Below are positions 48,961 through 60,652 of a DNA stretch of 64,000 nt, in pieces. Where the stretch lies: NCBI RefSeq assembly GCF_963924675.1, contig NC_089224.1:42451158-42515157 (forward strand), read 5' to 3'. Position 1 is the stretch's first letter. The number at the start of each line of letters is the position of its first letter. Both the position numbers and the translations under genes were made by a program. This DNA comes from Phocoena phocoena. Taxonomy: Eukaryota > Chordata > Mammalia > Artiodactyla > Phocoenidae. The notes below the pieces were generated by a model. The model did no database searches. It worked only from the letters and a program-made list of their open reading frames with translations, and was not told the origin of the DNA.

Positions 48961-49508
48961 AGTCCTTTGCATATGCCAACTAAGGAATTTGTGCATTAAT
49001 CTGACAGGGTTGTAGAAGCCAATATATGTGACCTCTGATGGACTATCAGTCCCCCATCATATTTTGGGAGAGACTAACATCTCTCTTTTATTTTGTCTTT
49101 TTTTGTCTGAGGAAGGAAAGAGAAATGTTCTCCTGATTGAGTAAGCCCAGAAAATTTCTATCTTCAGACTTCAGGTTGTCCTCATCTACCTGGGAGAAAA
49201 GGTGAATGAATATCAGTCGGCCTGGTGTTGTCCTGCCATTTCCCCATGTGTTACCTCCATTCAGGCACTTCTACGGAACGGGTTCTTCCTAATAATTTCT
49301 CCTTCTTGAATAAGCTGAGCGTTCACACTCCACCAAGGCAATGTAAACTGCAAGCCTATACACTTTCTAGCAGTACTCACATTTAGGCATACAGAAGACG
49401 TGCCAAAATTCTTCCTTTCATGTTCACTGTGGGGCCCAGGGTCATGCATATAAATGGACACTGATGAATAGCTCTGAGCTTAGGTTCCTAAAGATATATA
49501 ATCAACTA

Positions 49509-49699
49509 GGGCTTTCCTGGTGGTGCAGTGGTTGAGAGTCCGCCTGCCGATGCAGGGTACACGGGAAGATCCCACATGCCATGGAGCGGCTGGGCCTGTG
49601 AGCCATGGCCACTGAGCCCGCGCATCCGGAGCCTGTACTCCGCAACGGGAGAGGCCACAACAGTGAGAGGTCCGTGTACCGCAAAAAAAAAAAAAAAAA
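49509..49699 (+). mobile_element. CHR-type SINE lacking its B box
   Basis: The head is gggctttcctggtggtgcag and the tail is a run of A. Between gcaggg and aagatccc it holds 8 bases where the other copies have 26, so about 18 bases including the B box (ggttcgagcc-type) are missing. The breakpoints share GGG, which fits a microhomology deletion. The flanks are aagatatataatcaacta (49491-49508) and agatatataaccaacta (49700-49716), with one mismatch, so the insertion is older than the two with perfect flanks. Confidence 0.92.
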
Positions 49700-49716
49700 A
49701 GATATATAACCAACTA

Positions 49717-51514
49717 TTTCTACTAAGATTCTTGGCATCTATCAGAGTGGGAGGGAGCAGTGGTCTTACCAATATCTTTTCTTTTTAGTCTTGGAACAAA
49801 AACTTTTTTCTCACTCAAAAAGACATAAACAACAAAACTAAGAAAATGGTATTCTAGGCATCGTAAGCATACTACAATGAAGCTAATAAAGAAATTATAA
49901 AAGTTGTTATGACTTGCTGTGTTCTGTGGTGACTCAATAGCAGAGTAATAACATAAAAAATGATCTATTAATCTCAGATATTTAGCTAATATATTTGCTA
50001 CACTATGCAATATATATCCTTCAATTAAAAAGGGCATATATTTTATAATTTAAAGGACAAAATAGCTGAGTTCAAGGCCAATAATGTCAGAAGGACTTCA
50101 GAATTTTAAATTTCAAAAGTGCAATTTGGTTATTTCATGTACCATAAATCAATGTCCTGTGTAATCAAAGAAGGAAAAATTAAAGTCTGTCTAAATTAAT
50201 AACAGTTGAGCAGCCCATGTATATTAATCTAATCTAACAGATTTTATTACTCTGCAGAAATTTTCTCAAGGCTTAATATCTCTTATATAAAAGAGAAAGG
50301 ATGATTGGGAATGATTAAAAAATATAATTGAAGAAAATATTCATTTCAACTATAAATGAAAACTGGTAATGAATGACCATGAGTTCTGTCATTGCTCAGT
50401 AATCATATTTAACAGAGAAATACAGTTCAGATTAAAATATGTTGAAATGGAGCTGGAGAGAAATTAAAAGAAAAAAACACCTAGGTATTTTAATTTCTAA
50501 TTAGGTGTCTTGAAGCAGTGAGCGATTTCACTAAGACTAAATTGTCCTTGCTACTTAAAGCCTTATAGCCAGATGATATGGTCTAACAACCCTAACACTT
50601 TTACAATTGAACTATGCAGGTTTTTGTATGTTTTAAAGTATTTGTGCTTTAAAGTACAGTGATATAACCAGTCATTATAAAAAGACATATATCTATAAAG
50701 AAAAATACCAAAATATGGTTCTGTGTATATAAATGAAGATATATATGTGGTGTACATTTAAAATCTATAATACAATAAAGCAGAATAAAATACAATTAAA
50801 AGAGGTAATAAAAATTAGGCAAAGGGAAAAATGTTCAAAATAAAGGAACATAAATATGACCTATGATTAAACCACATATGTACATGAGTTGTTAGAAGAG
50901 GACATCAAAATGGATTTAATTTCTTAGCCAATAAGAAAAGGAAAATCACATCACATGATTCAAAAGTGTCAAAAATTGTATCAGATATTTAGAAGAAGTA
51001 ATAATATATATGATACTTAGTACAGAAAAGTTCCTCCTATGGGTTATCACAGGGCATTGTCAAACAATGAACAATACCTGCAGTGAATATGACACACTTG
51101 AATTAATTAAATATTTATTAATTATTCTGTGCTAGGCAACCTACAGGGTGGTAGGTATTTTAAAAAGTGAGCAAAACAAAAAGTTCTTCACTCACTAGAT
51201 TTTTATTCCAACTAGGAATGTCATAAAACAAATTTCAGTTCACTTTAGAAAAGTACTGTGTTGGGGAAGCACCGGTTTACTACTGGAGCACACCGTTAGT
51301 CTGATGAATTTCAGAGTCTTTTGCTTATAAAGGTATAAATGTACCTGGTTTAGGTCAAAGGCATCATACCAGAACACATTTCAATAGAAGCAAGCCTCGC
51401 CTGGTACAAAAAGAATGTGGTGTCTGTGCATACTTTTCTAATGCTCTATTTTAACCAATGCATGTCAGTCATGAAACTGATGGTTGGCATAACCTTCAGC
51501 CAGTCATCTATGTT
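49717..51514. other. Unassigned AT-rich sequence
   Basis: No named repeat, RNA gene or protein-like frame seen. Confidence 0.5.
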
Positions 51515-51850
51515 TTAGTCAGGATAGGCCAGGTTACAATGTAGTAACAAATAGTCGCCACAATTTAATAGCTTAGAACAATAATGATTCATTTACACAC
51601 ACTACATACCAGGCATGCTCAGTGTGATATACTCTACCACCTGGATGATTACCATGGCAGAAAGAAGGGAACACAGCAAATCATATATTGGCTCTTAAAT
51701 GCTGTTGTCTTGAAAGAATGCATGTCACACAATTCTCTGACCAAAGCAAGTAACGTGACTATAAATAACTTCAAGGGAATAGGCAAAATCAGTCCTATCC
51801 TGAAGAAGAAAACCAAAAATGTTGGCAAACAATACTAATGATGACCATAT
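51515..51850 (+). mobile_element. Interspersed repeat, LTR-like, unassigned
   Basis: The text ttagtcaggataggccaggtt, gtagtaacaaatagtcgcca, ttaccatggcagaaagaagg and caatactaatgatgaccata follows a repeat I have seen widely in mammals but cannot name. A small open frame (51584-51838) inside it is chance. Confidence 0.45.
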
Positions 51851-52503
51851 CCCATAAGTGATGTCTACAAGGTCTAGAAGATGTTGAGAACAGCTGTGAG
51901 TGAGATTCTATTTCCCAAGAAGACTTGTAAACAACTAGGGACTAGGACTAAAATCTTCCTGTAAAAACTGAAGGAGAAACGAAGTCACAGGAGAGGAAAA
52001 AGTGTCCATGAGGTCTGATGTTTTCTTCATAAATTTGAGGATAACAATAATAGAATAATAAAGGCCTCAAAGTTCTGAGCCATATTGTATGGCTGCAATA
52101 CTTTTAGCCTGTTTTGTTTTGTTTTTTACATAAGTGATAATAAAAGTCCATCTTATCTATAAAAAGTGTTGAATAGGTAAGTCTCAATAAAGCATAGTGA
52201 TGGAACTCCTGGAATGGTTGTGAAAATAAACTAGTTACAAAATCTATGCTAAGATAACTAAATGAGGACCTCACTGGATGGGTTTATTAGATATAGTTCA
52301 CTTAAAAGTTGTGGGATGTATACCCCAAGTGATTGATTTTAATTTGAGAATAGGTTTAAAATTCTTCTTTCTGGCAATAGTTAGATAGCATGAACAGAAA
52401 CACCTCAATAATCAACACAAATGAGATTCACCTAATAAGTCAATAAATAACACATCTGGCACTCTATTCACAAATCCAAGCATGTATATATGCACAAGCA
52501 TTA

Positions 52504-52571
52504 AACACACACACACACCGACACACACACTGACACACACACCGACACACACACTGACACACACACACACC
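52504..52571. repeat. CA microsatellite with 24-bp higher-order unit
   Basis: Units cgacacacacac and tgacacacacac alternate regularly, giving a 24-bp super-unit repeated twice, flanked by pure CA at both ends. Confidence 0.92.
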
Positions 52572-53039
52572 ACCCTTAATTCAAGAGAATGCACTTGACA
52601 GACACGAAGATGTTGGTTAAAACAGATTTAACATTTGTAAGTAGAATGACAGCTTGATCAAAAATAGAGATTTCAGAGAATAATCTCAATATTCCAGATT
52701 TACCTTCCACAAAAGAGCATAAAGGCATATTTTCGTTGAGCACCTGCTAGATAACCAAATACTAGTTAACTGTACTTTATATGGGGTATGAGTCTCACTT
52801 TTGATTAACCTGATAATTACTCAAGATGATGAAGAACATCTTCATCCAAGCTGAAGATGAGATGAAAATGAGATGTAGATAAGGTCCAAGCTAAGAATAC
52901 ATTCATAGTCTAATTTTAAAGCCTCTATTTATTCCACTATACCTAGGTTAAAACTTGGCATATTGTCTCATTCTGGGAACAAGTATTAGTAAATTCATTA
53001 ATTAAGGTCATGTTGACACTTCTATTTTCAACTAAAACA

Positions 53040-53456
53040 TCTGTTAATTTATACAGAGGTCTCCTTGGTTTAAACCAACTTGTCATCGTTGCCTCTCAAT
53101 GAGGGATAATGTGTCTGGGTTTTACAAGTACTCTAAGTGTGAACAGGTAAGATTAACAGTTCTTGCCAATGGGCACCCTCTGTCCATATTTTTACATAAT
53201 AATAGTTATCAAGAAGGCACAGGGCCTTAAGATAATAAATGATCATTCCTCACGAAAGATCTATAAACAAGATCAGGATTAACGAATTTGCAGGCAGCTA
53301 TTGGTTTTAATTAGCCCACGTTCAACTGCAGCAGAATCATAACTGTCCAAAAGATGTGGATTGTGCTAATACAGATACCAAACAGCCACTTCTGTCAATT
53401 TAATAAAGCAATTGGTTAGATCCTAATTTTAAAGCCAGCAGTTCAAGTAACTTGGC
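53040..53456. other. Possible conserved non-coding block
   Basis: A repeat-free stretch with balanced composition and clustered transcription-factor-like words: gctattggttttaattagccc (in part; CCAAT-type and TAATTA homeodomain-type sites, near 53297), and aataaagcaattggttagatc (in part, near 53402). Such stretches between repeat-rich DNA are often developmental enhancers, but this is only a look-alike judgement without any alignment. Confidence 0.25.
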
Positions 53457-53639
53457 AAAAAAAAAAAAAAAAATCCCCCAAAAAACAACCATTAAATCTT
53501 TCGTCTTCTTTTCTCTTTACCTCTCTGTGGTTTATATCTTGAATCAAATCTCTTACCCTACCTACCTGCCTTTTTAACTGCTTTCAATACTAACTCATTT
53601 ATCTTGTCCCTTTACTTTTATGCATGTCTTTCTCTTGTG

Positions 53640-53890
53640 TGTTTACTTACAGACTTGCCTGGATTCCCTTATAATCTTTCTTAGCCTGGACAATTGCAAT
53701 CAATTCTCAGCATGCTTTCTCATCTTGGCTGTCACCTCCTCCACGAAGCCCTCTCTTGACCTCACACTGGCTTCTAGCTTCCGATAATATTCCTAAATAC
53801 CATTTGAGAAATCTTCTCTTGCTAAGCTGGAATAGTATAACTGCTCATTATTTTCCTAACTGGACTCTGAACCTCTTGAGAAATTAATGG
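53640..53890 (+). mobile_element. L2 LINE relic, fragment
   Basis: The segment catcttggctgtcacctcct, ccacgaagccctctcttgac and the surrounding pyrimidine-rich text match the L2 3' region. Short and non-coding. Confidence 0.6.
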
Positions 53891-53899
53891 AACTTGCAA

Positions 53900-55339
53900 G
53901 GAAAGTATGTTTAATAGCCCAGTCCTAATGAAGTAATAGCAGTCTGGCTATCAGATTAAAAGTCTTTATATCCTTCAGCAGTTATCTGCTCTTTAAGTGA
54001 GAGATATAATATCTGCACCAAAAAAAAAAAAAAAAAAAAGAAAAGAAAACTTTCCTCTGCCTCTTGTGTGCTGTTTTATACAGTCAGTTTGTGCCGACTC
54101 CACTTATCCATATTCAACTCTCTTCATTCCTCAAACTTCCCTCCCTAGTCTGAAGAATTAAACACCCAGAAATTTAGCAAGAATTTCAGGAAAGGTTCCT
54201 GGAGAAGTACACTGACCCCCTGGAGATGGTGTCCCCAAAATCACTAAGTGGCTACAGACTGTGCGTTCTGAGGATTGGCGTTTTTAAACAAAAGAACAGA
54301 TATAAGTCCCTAAAAATCAACAAATTCTGGGTAGGAGGTGAGTATAATTTAGACCAGCAGAACCTCACCAGATGAAAACCTTTCAACGATGAACAATGGG
54401 CTATGAGAGGCATGTTAAAAGAATCTTTTCCTCATTTCTAAACTTGAGAAAAAGTTATGTTTGGAAACCTTGTTTGGGTTAAGGTAAGACATTCCAGAAG
54501 TTAATGGAGGAAGGATAGGGAAAGAATTTACTTATGTTTGGGCAGTAATTAGGCCCAGGTACTTGGAAAGGGTGATTGGAAGCAGACGATGAGGCATATC
54601 TTGACACTTCAGAGGGACTGAGATCAGGGTGTCTAAGTGTTCCTCAGACTTTATGCTTAGACCCTCCAATATACAGCCAGCACTGTCTAAAATGGGATCC
54701 CAACATACTCTCTTGGATTGTTTGTCCTTATCCTTATTATGGTCCTCATGCTGATGAGCTCCAATCCTCTAAGTATTTTATCTCATTACTAATGCTGTTC
54801 TTATCAATGTTGCCAAAGCCTTGATGCTTAGTCCTGCCATTCCAGTTATAACCTTTCTTGATCACAGTTTGGATTTTCCAGTCTACTCTACTGCCTAAAC
54901 AACAGAACGCAGAGGAATTCTCCTGGAAACTGAGGGACCCTGGTAATGAAGGCCATAGTTATGTTTCTTTGTTGTTGTCCTTGCTGTTTCTTTCTTTTGG
55001 TTGTTTTCCTCCTTTAACAGATTGAAATGTTATTGAAATGCAAATGTTAAGTAAATTGAAGTCCACACTTATTAAAACCTATTGACTCCCTACCAGTTTT
55101 AGAATCTATAGAAGGCATTAAAACAGAGATGAGGTAAGTTCATTTGTGACAGATCAGGGGTAATAATGTGTATGTTTCTGACACCAAATCTTTTTCTTTC
55201 ACTATGCTACTCTCTTTCCCTATCCTTATCATACAAGATCATTAGAATTTGAATTTCAATGACACCTGCATCTAAAATATAATTGTTAACCCATATTTTT
55301 GTTCCAGTCAATTGTTACAATCCTCAAATTAGTCTTTGT
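53900..55339. other. Unassigned sequence
   Basis: AT-rich, with an A-run at 54020-54039. An 82-codon open frame at 54576-54824 shows no known protein. No repeat firmly recognised. Confidence 0.45.
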
Positions 55340-55848
55340 TACATTTATTACTTAATATAATCAAGTCTTCTTTGGATTAGCCACGTGTCTACCAATTGCT
55401 ACATGCATTCCCCTATTTTCCTCTAGGTTTTTCTTCTTCCTTTAAATGTGAGTCTCTGAAAGGTAATTTTGTTGAATGTAGATATCTAAGCTAACAATTA
55501 TTTTCCATCATCACTTTGCAGCTTTTATTCTGAATTCTTCCAGCCTCCATTGTTGCCACTGAAAAGTCATTTACCTTTGTGGGTCATAACTCATTTCTTT
55601 TTATTTTCCCTAGACCTTCTCTGTTCAGTTGCACTGCTTGTGTCTAGATGTGTATCTATTGTTATAAATCTAACACACATCTCATTTTGCTTCTTCAATG
55701 TGAATGTACATGCATTTCTTTTATTATGATACATTATTAGCCACAAACTCTTCAAATATTGCTTCTCCTCAAGTCTAAATATTCTCTAGTGAAAATTCTG
55801 TTCAACCTATGTTGGAACTTCTCATTTAATTATCATATATACAGTAAG
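55340..55848 (-). mobile_element. Very old L1-like relic
   Basis: On the minus strand the text (cttcaaatattgcttctcctc and ttgcagcttttattctgaattcttccagcc, both shown on the + strand) resembles a segment often seen in ancient mammalian L1 families. It is heavily decayed and my assignment is tentative. A Tigger-type element sits directly at its right end. Confidence 0.45.
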
Positions 55849-55849
55849 T

Positions 55850-56420
55850 CCCCTACATACGAATCTTCAAGTTGCGAACTTTCAAAGATGTGAACGTGTG
55901 TTTGCATGTCCAGTCACGTAAGTTAGTTCATGTGTCTGGTGTACACTGTCACGTGCGTGCACCCTCTACAAGTGGTTATGCTTTTGTGTACTTACTTTGT
56001 GTAGTTTACTAATGAAAACCTGATGGAACTCAAGACCCAGAGAAAGGATGAAAGACAAGAAGAAGTAACTGAAGAACCGAAGAGATTCATGACACAGGAA
56101 ATGGCAAGGGGATTTTCTTTATTTAAGGAGGCACTGTTAGTTTTTGAGGCACAGGACCTAAACGTAGAACGGTACGTGAAGGTTGTAGCAACTGTTGAGA
56201 ATGAAATCCAGTGCTACCGTGTCAACTATGATGAGAAAAAAAGAGGTATTACCCAGACATCACTGGATAATGTTTTCAATAGGGTAGATAGACTTGAATC
56301 CAGAAAGGAACCATAACCTATGCCATCAATGTCAGGCGTGAGTGAAATTGCAGCTTGCTCTCCGAACCTAATCTCAAGACACTGACGGGGCTACCAAAGC
56401 CTGAACTAAGTAGTGTATGA
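55850..56420 (+). mobile_element. Tigger/pogo-type DNA transposon relic
   Basis: The left end, cagtaagtcccctacatacg, follows a TA dinucleotide, the expected target of Tc1/mariner/pogo elements. About 160 bases of terminal sequence lead straight into the end of a transposase reading frame (56023-56316), so the element is internally deleted. The right terminal repeat was not found and the right boundary is approximate. Naming it Tigger-like rests on the C-terminal protein text and on memory. Confidence 0.55.
56023..56316 (+). pseudogene. Transposase C-terminal fragment (Tigger/pogo-like)
   Basis: An open frame of 97 codons within the Tigger-type relic. It reads as a charged helical tail: EVTEEPKRFMTQEMARGF, then ALLVFEAQDLNVERYVKVV, then CYRVNYDEKKRGITQTSLDN. 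This resembles the C-terminal end of pogo-family transposases, with a (K)QTSLD motif and a Ser/Pro-rich end lost at the stop. It lacks the DNA-binding and DDE catalytic domains, so it cannot transpose. It is notable only because it stayed open in an otherwise decayed element. Most likely it is a chance survival of an old coding region rather than an expressed gene. Confidence 0.5.
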
Positions 56421-57143
56421 TACAGATGGTAAAAATGCTGGGTTATCTTGCTCTTGTCCGGGGCACAAGGAGAGGTCCCTTTCAAATACAGTCTTCTCTT
56501 TCAGAGGCTTCTTCTTATAGAGGACAGATGAGCTCATAACAAAAGAAAGGATATTCACTTTATGTTTTAAAAAAGAGTCCTGAAGGCAATGAGGCTTGTT
56601 ATCAAACTTGCATCAGAATGTACCCATTTCCATCATTTTCTGTCACCTTGCTACTAACCTCTCTCCTGGCTTCATTTACAGATCTAACTCTCCTATATTC
56701 TTTGCTTGATTTCTTCTGTAAACTATATCCTAAAACGTCATATTGGATTCTGGCTTCACTCCCTCTTAAATTGCAGACTGTTTTTCAAGTTTAATGGTTG
56801 TCACCTCAGCTACCAGAGTCCAGCCTAGTTTTATTTTTACTTTACAACACCTGGTCTACGTATTATTCTTTTCTTCCTGCTCACTTTTTCTTTAGTCACC
56901 CTTCTTTATGTCCAACTAAGATTTTCATCTGTCCTTGAAATACTGTTGAACAGTTTCAAACATATTTGACCCTGAATAAACGTATCTTTGGGAAATAATC
57001 TAAGGGTTTTATTACAAGCTACAAAGAACCTAAAACAGAAACAAATCTAACAAAAAACCCCATATAAAACATAAAACAAAACAAACAAAAAACATCTGTG
57101 CTGTGACGCAAGGTAAACGTGGAAGAAGGGAAGAAACCAAATG
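56421..57143. other. Unassigned sequence
   Basis: The part 56640-56960 is pyrimidine-rich and might be an L2 relic, but I cannot support that. No gene seen. Confidence 0.4.
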
Positions 57144-57640
57144 TGATGGTTCATATGATTACTTTTAGGTGTCAGTCAACTTGAGTGGGCTAACGGACGC
57201 CCAGATAGCTGATGAAACATGATTTCTGAGTGTCTGTGATGATGTTTCTGGAAGAGACTAGCATTTGAACAGTAGACTGAGTAAAAAAGATCTCCCTCAC
57301 CAACAAGAGTGGTCTTCATCCAATCCCTTAAGGGCCTGGGTAAAACAAAAAGGTAGAGGAAGGGAGAATTTACTCTTTTCTTGACCCAGGACTTCCATAT
57401 TCTCCTTCCTTTGTACATCAGTGTTCTTGGTTCTTAAGCCTTTGGATTCAGACCTGAACCTACACCATCACCCTTTCTGGCCCTGATTTCTAAGTCTTTG
57501 GACTAGAACTCGGACACAATCAGCTCCCCTAGTTCCCAGGCCTTAGGACTGAATCACACCACGGGCTTTCCTGGTTTTCCAGCTCGCAGGTAACAGATCA
57601 CAGGACTTCACATTGACCATTATGTGAACCATAATGGTTA

Positions 57641-57692
57641 TTAACCATTGGCATTGGCATTAACCATTGGCATTAACCATTGACATTAACCA
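57641..57692. repeat. 13-bp minisatellite
   Basis: The unit ttaaccattggca occurs at 57641, 57660 and 57673 (one change, gaca), with a partial fourth at 57686. A 6-bp ttggca echo separates the first two. Lies in an LTR-like repeat. Confidence 0.88.
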
Positions 57693-57705
57693 ATTCTTAT
57701 AATAA

Positions 57706-57764
57706 ATAAATAATATATATATGGAGATCTATTTAACTATATCTATAATATATCTATATATCTC
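57706..57764. repeat. AT-rich low-complexity tract
   Basis: Interrupted TA/TATC repeats just before the end of the 57144 LTR. Confidence 0.85.
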
Positions 57765-57834
57765 CTATTTGTGCTGTTTCTCTGGACAACCCTGACCAAT
57801 ACACCAAACTTTACAGAATGATTGGGTTGGACAA

Positions 57835-58045
57835 GGTAGTATATCTAGACCTTTGCTTACACTGTCTTAGTTAATGTTCAGCAAAAGATGAACGAGTTAA
57901 GTATTATTTTTCTATTTTAAAGATGAGACAGCAGATACAAAAAGGTTAAATATTCTTGCCCAGGATTGTATAATTAGTAAATGATGGATCTGAATGTGAA
58001 CTCAGGTTTTCTGTGACTTCATAGTTGTGCTTTTTGCATTGGACC
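57835..58045 (+). mobile_element. MIR SINE
   Basis: The text ttcagcaaaagatgaacgag, tctattttaaagatgagaca, cttgcccaggattgtataat and tgaatgtgaactcaggtttt is a MIR 3' half of usual order. Confidence 0.65.
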
Positions 58046-60349
58046 ATGCAATATTTATTTCATAAGAACACCTAGACTTATCATAGTTTCCTGGACAGTA
58101 CATTTTGGATACAATCATTGAAGGATCATTTGGGCAAAACTGTAGTTATAGCAAGGAGAGGGGGGTGGAAAAAGAAATAGGTTCCAAATGGTATTAGACC
58201 ATCTAACATGAAAATCATGGAAAGTCAAACGCCAACTTTTACCGTATAATATAATAACTCTTCTAAAAATATTTGACTTGAGTTTCTAAAGTCATAGAGT
58301 TCCATATTATAATCATAGCCTATTATTTTAAAAAAAACAAAGCTTATTAAAACTACATATTCTATGATCAGAGAGATTTCAATAAAATAGGAATTTGGTG
58401 GATTAAAAAAAATTAACTATGTCAGAGAAAGTGCCCTTCTGCCTCTTTTAAGTAGACTACAGATATTATGGGTGTGTATTCTCACTAATTTCACTTTATC
58501 TGAAATATATATTTGAGTAGAGCAAACCATTAAAATCAAAGTCAGCAATGTGAAGTTCTTTCAAAAGAAGAGTTCCCACTACAGAAAACTGAAGACTGGT
58601 GATAGTTACTTTCTCTATATGTATTTTTTTTTTTCACACTTACAAGCCAAGACTTACTTAACTAACGTTATTTGTCCCTGAGGAAAAAACAGATGTGAAT
58701 TTATATCTACAACTGGGAAATAGCTATTAAATAGTAATTATGACCCCTGTTTTATTGTCAAATACAATCATTTATTTTAAATAAGTTCTTCTTAGTTATT
58801 ATAGTCAGTTATTATTCCTCTCAGCAAGAAGTCTTATGCTTATATTTCTAAAATATGAAATGTCAGATATTAGCTAATGTTACATTTTATGAAGAAAGGA
58901 CCGAAAGCAGGCAATATTTTCATAAATTGAGTTTATCAATAAGGCAGACATCTTATTTAAGTTTACAAGTGATTATTTGCTATGAATTTGCAAAGTTTTA
59001 TTCTAATGAATTACTGTACAAAAAACTATTAGCAAATGATTGGCCCTTGAAAGACTGATATTGAGTTCACAATGGCTCAGCAGGCTTTGTGTAAACCACC
59101 CCCAGATCTGAGAAGAAAATGTTTTTTAAAAATTAATAAAGAAATTAAAAGGCAAAGACATATTAAGACATAATCACCCTTTCCTGAGTTACCTTGGTGT
59201 ATATTCATTACTTTAATCAGAATCTAATTAAACATAAATAGAGTTTGCAACAAATGGAGACTGGATGAAAGCAGCTACCGTTTTTGATACTCTCATATAT
59301 ATGTCATATTGAATGACCTAAAAAGAATTTGTCATTATAATATATCATGATTTTTAATCAAAATCTTTGAAAAAGATGTCTCCTTAGATAGTACATATGT
59401 CCCAATCTACAAGTTGAAAAAGAAATACATTTTGCAAGTGGGAATGTAATGTTTATGAACATCTTCTTGATGTTTTTAATGCACGCGAATGCAGTAGCTA
59501 TCCCAGGGTAAAAAAAAAAAACAAAAAACAAAAGGAACCCTATCTAATTTGAATAAGAACCTTTCTGCAGTGGAGGCAGAAATGTATTGTGTAATTCTGC
59601 TTAGGGCAGATCATTCTATTCATATCTGACTTTCACAGACTGGACTTCTCAGAGGGAAATTCACCCAATGCAATGCCATTTTTAGGCATTAGGGAAGGTA
59701 TGCTTTAATTCAGGAAGGTATAAAATGAATTACAGTGTTTTCAGAAGAAAAAAACAGAACTTGGTTTAACAACAGCCTTTGAATAACTAAAAATGCGTTC
59801 ATAACACAATCCCTTTGATAATAACCCTATTTTGAAAACAGCAATGTAAACTCTCATTTTCATCAAAATCACACTGGTCAGTTCTACACTGGGTATACTC
59901 TTGTTCCACAGACAATTCAAATAGAAAACTATATTTGTTGCTGAGATTAGCACGTATAAATGATGAGTTTCAGAGGGGAATTTTTCTGGTGGGTATACAT
60001 AAAGACAATAGTATATGATAAAAGGGACTGTACAATTTTCCCTATTGCTACAGTGGATGCATTGATAAGTTTCATAATTTTCTTTTATAAAATCATAAAA
60101 AAGGAAACCACGGTAAAGACAATTGTTTGAAGACGTGTGTCAGAGAAATATAAGGTAGTCTAAGAATCCAGTTCTTTAGTGATCTGAATTAATACAGAGA
60201 ATTAGTTTTGAATATCAGGAAAAAAAGGGATAGACTCCACATCCTTTAAGCAGACTTCCTTGATTGATACTATCTCAAATAAGCTTTCAATAAATATTGA
60301 GTAACCGTGCATTCAAAATTTTTGTCTCTGAATTATGACTATATTCTGC
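58046..60349. other. Unassigned, repeat-poor sequence
   Basis: About 2.3 kb with no recognised transposon. The part 58480-59350 has even composition and TAAT-rich words (for example ttaatcagaatctaattaaa near 59214). No protein-like frame; a 67-codon frame at 58855-59058 looks like chance. Confidence 0.4.
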
Positions 60350-60652
60350 CTTTTTAAAATTTTATTTTTATTTTACTTTATTTTTTTAACATCTTTATTG
60401 GAGTATAACTGCTTTACATTATTGTGTTAGTTTCTGCTGTATAACAAAATGAATCAGCTATACATATACATATATCCCCATATCCCCTCCCTCTTGCGTC
60501 TCCCTCCCACCTTCCCTATCCCCACCCTCTAGGTGGACACAAAGCACCGAGCTCATCTCCCTGTGCTATGCGGCTGCTTCCCCACTAGCTATCTGTTTTA
60601 CATTTAGTGGTATATATATGTCAATGCTACTCTCTCACTTCGTCCCAGCTTA
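60350..60652 (-). mobile_element. 5'-truncated L1 3' end, reverse orientation
   Basis: Read on the minus strand it gives an L1 3'UTR: agctagtggggaagcagccg, gcacagggagatgagctcgg, a G-rich block, gctgattcattttgttatac, and tactccaataaagatgttaa then an A/T-mixed tail. The text is close to that of the young L1 and the 43921 copy, so it comes from a related subfamily. The target duplication is not clear. Confidence 0.88.

Larger units (their letters stand above)
57144..57803 (+). mobile_element. Old ERVL/MaLR-like LTR, nearly complete
   Basis: It starts tgatggttcatatgattac and ends accctgaccaatacac, so it keeps TG...CA type ends. Between them come gggctaacggacgcccagat, cagtagactgagtaaaaaag, several accaccggct-like repeats and aataaataaataatatatat. 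A 13-bp tandem repeat (57641-57692) and an AT-rich tract have expanded before the end. It is solo. Family assignment within the ERVL/MaLR group is uncertain. Confidence 0.7.

Noticed and set aside
54576..54824. 82-codon open frame near a pyrimidine tract
   Set aside because: No acceptor of quality at its start, no family match that I can recognise, and typical unassigned sequence around it.
57641..57692. Short direct repeats reminiscent of a CRISPR array
   Set aside because: Units are 13 bp and contiguous with no spacers, in mammalian DNA inside an LTR relic. A minisatellite.
58855..59058. 67-codon open frame
   Set aside because: Length is within chance for the many frames of a 64-kb AT-rich window, and there are no splice or start signals of note.
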